A stretch of 64,000 nt of DNA from CAVTWD01 sp963738325 (GTDB taxonomy: Bacteria; Actinomycetota; Acidimicrobiia; Acidimicrobiales; Ilumatobacteraceae). The stretch is taken from positions 62,001 to 126,000 of the forward strand of contig CAVTWD010000011.1 in NCBI GenBank assembly GCA_963738325.1. Reading direction: 5' to 3'. The notes under the pieces were generated by a model. The model made no database searches. It worked only from the letters and a program-made list of their open reading frames with translations, and had not been told where the DNA came from. The translations under genes and the position numbers were made by a program. Shown piece after piece: positions 63,846-64,000 of this stretch. Numbering within the stretch: the first letter of the stretch is position 1; the number at the start of each line of letters is the position of its first letter.

Positions 63846-64000
63846 ATGCTCCGGGTGACCACGCTGTACGCATCGTCGGCGGTGGCGACGGCGGCGTACT
63901 ACACCCGCTACCTCGCCCAGGCGCCGGGGGAGGAGCCGGGCGAGTGGACGGGCCGCCAGGCCGAGGGACTTGGGCTCGTCGGGCGGGTGGAGGCCGACGA
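63846..64000 (+). CDS. MobF-family relaxase, N-terminus (runs off window)
   Basis: ATG 63846 starts MLRVTTLYASSAVATAAYYT, with tandem Tyr18-Tyr19 and RYLAQAPGEEPGEWTGRQAE, then GLGLVGRVEADD at the edge. The tyrosine pair at this spot and the GxWxGRxAEGLGL pattern are characteristic of TrwC/MobF relaxases that nick oriT and carry DNA in conjugation. With the integrase and selC this points to an integrative conjugative or mobilizable element continuing to the right. Confidence 0.82.
   Translation, partial: MLRVTTLYASSAVATAAYYTRYLAQAPGEEPGEWTGRQAEGLGLVGRVEAD

Overview
The window is high-GC DNA (third codon positions are almost all G or C) with actinobacterial gene content: a SigR/RsrA-type redox sigma pair, radA-disA, ispD-ispF-rlmB, a ClpC with two N-terminal repeats, a stand-alone NHEJ-type LigD polymerase, a DUF4244-type Tad pilin and many apparently leaderless promoters (TAnnnT about 6-9 nt before an ATG/GTG). 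My best guess is an Acidimicrobiia-like actinobacterium; that is inference from gene style, with no database search behind it.

Layout. 1-1.5 kb: cell-envelope glycosyltransferase and GtrA. 1.6-7.6 kb: rlmB, ispF, ispD, a CRP-family regulator, a dienelactone hydrolase, disA, radA. 7.8-13.9 kb: two lipoproteins, clpC, a polyprenyl diphosphate synthase and an FAD oxidoreductase. 13.9-19.4 kb: hydrolase, acyltransferases, epimerase, nadC, an XRE-cupin regulator. 19.4-26 kb: a minus-strand cluster with overlapping stops and starts (metalloprotease, tilS, hpt, folP, phosphatase-like protein, folB, folK, nadB). 26-34 kb: regulators (sigR/rsrA, MarR, Fur, TetR) with small oxidoreductase, HD, VOC and Rieske genes. 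34.3-37.8 kb: phosphoketolase plus acetate kinase, a short route from sugar phosphates to acetate and ATP. 37.9-42.2 kb: a decaying region of truncated or multiply frameshifted genes (Tat molybdopterin oxidoreductase, TPR regulator, ECF sigma factor, ABC transporter). 42.3-44.8 kb: a TIR-Bateman protein and a LigD-type polymerase. 44.8-57.2 kb: tRNA-Thr, holB, tmk, glutathione peroxidase, topA, an LPXTG surface protein, rsgA, acyl-CoA dehydrogenase, GNAT, STAS and a MrfA-like helicase. 57.2-61.1 kb: a compact Tad pilus operon. 61.3-64 kb: tRNA-Sec (selC) followed immediately by a tyrosine integrase, a VapBC-like pair and the start of a MobF relaxase, which together look like one end of an integrative conjugative or mobilizable element inserted at selC.

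A strong cross-cutting feature is that many core genes (rlmB, ispF, radA, clpC, hpt, tadB, fur-like and others) are each split by a one-base frameshift. In the cases I worked out base by base most are single-base deletions, several in G or C runs. This looks more like residual sequencing error in an assembly than biology, so spans below are given for the reconstructed genes. The 37.9-41.3 kb region is different: it also carries a nonsense codon and sharp deletion junctions, so real decay (or misassembly) is likely there.

The most interesting candidates are the TIR-Bateman protein, the selC-integrated mobile element, a phosphatase-like protein in the folate cluster whose catalytic cysteine is alanine, and a MarR operator palindrome that seems to contain the -10 elements of two divergent leaderless promoters.
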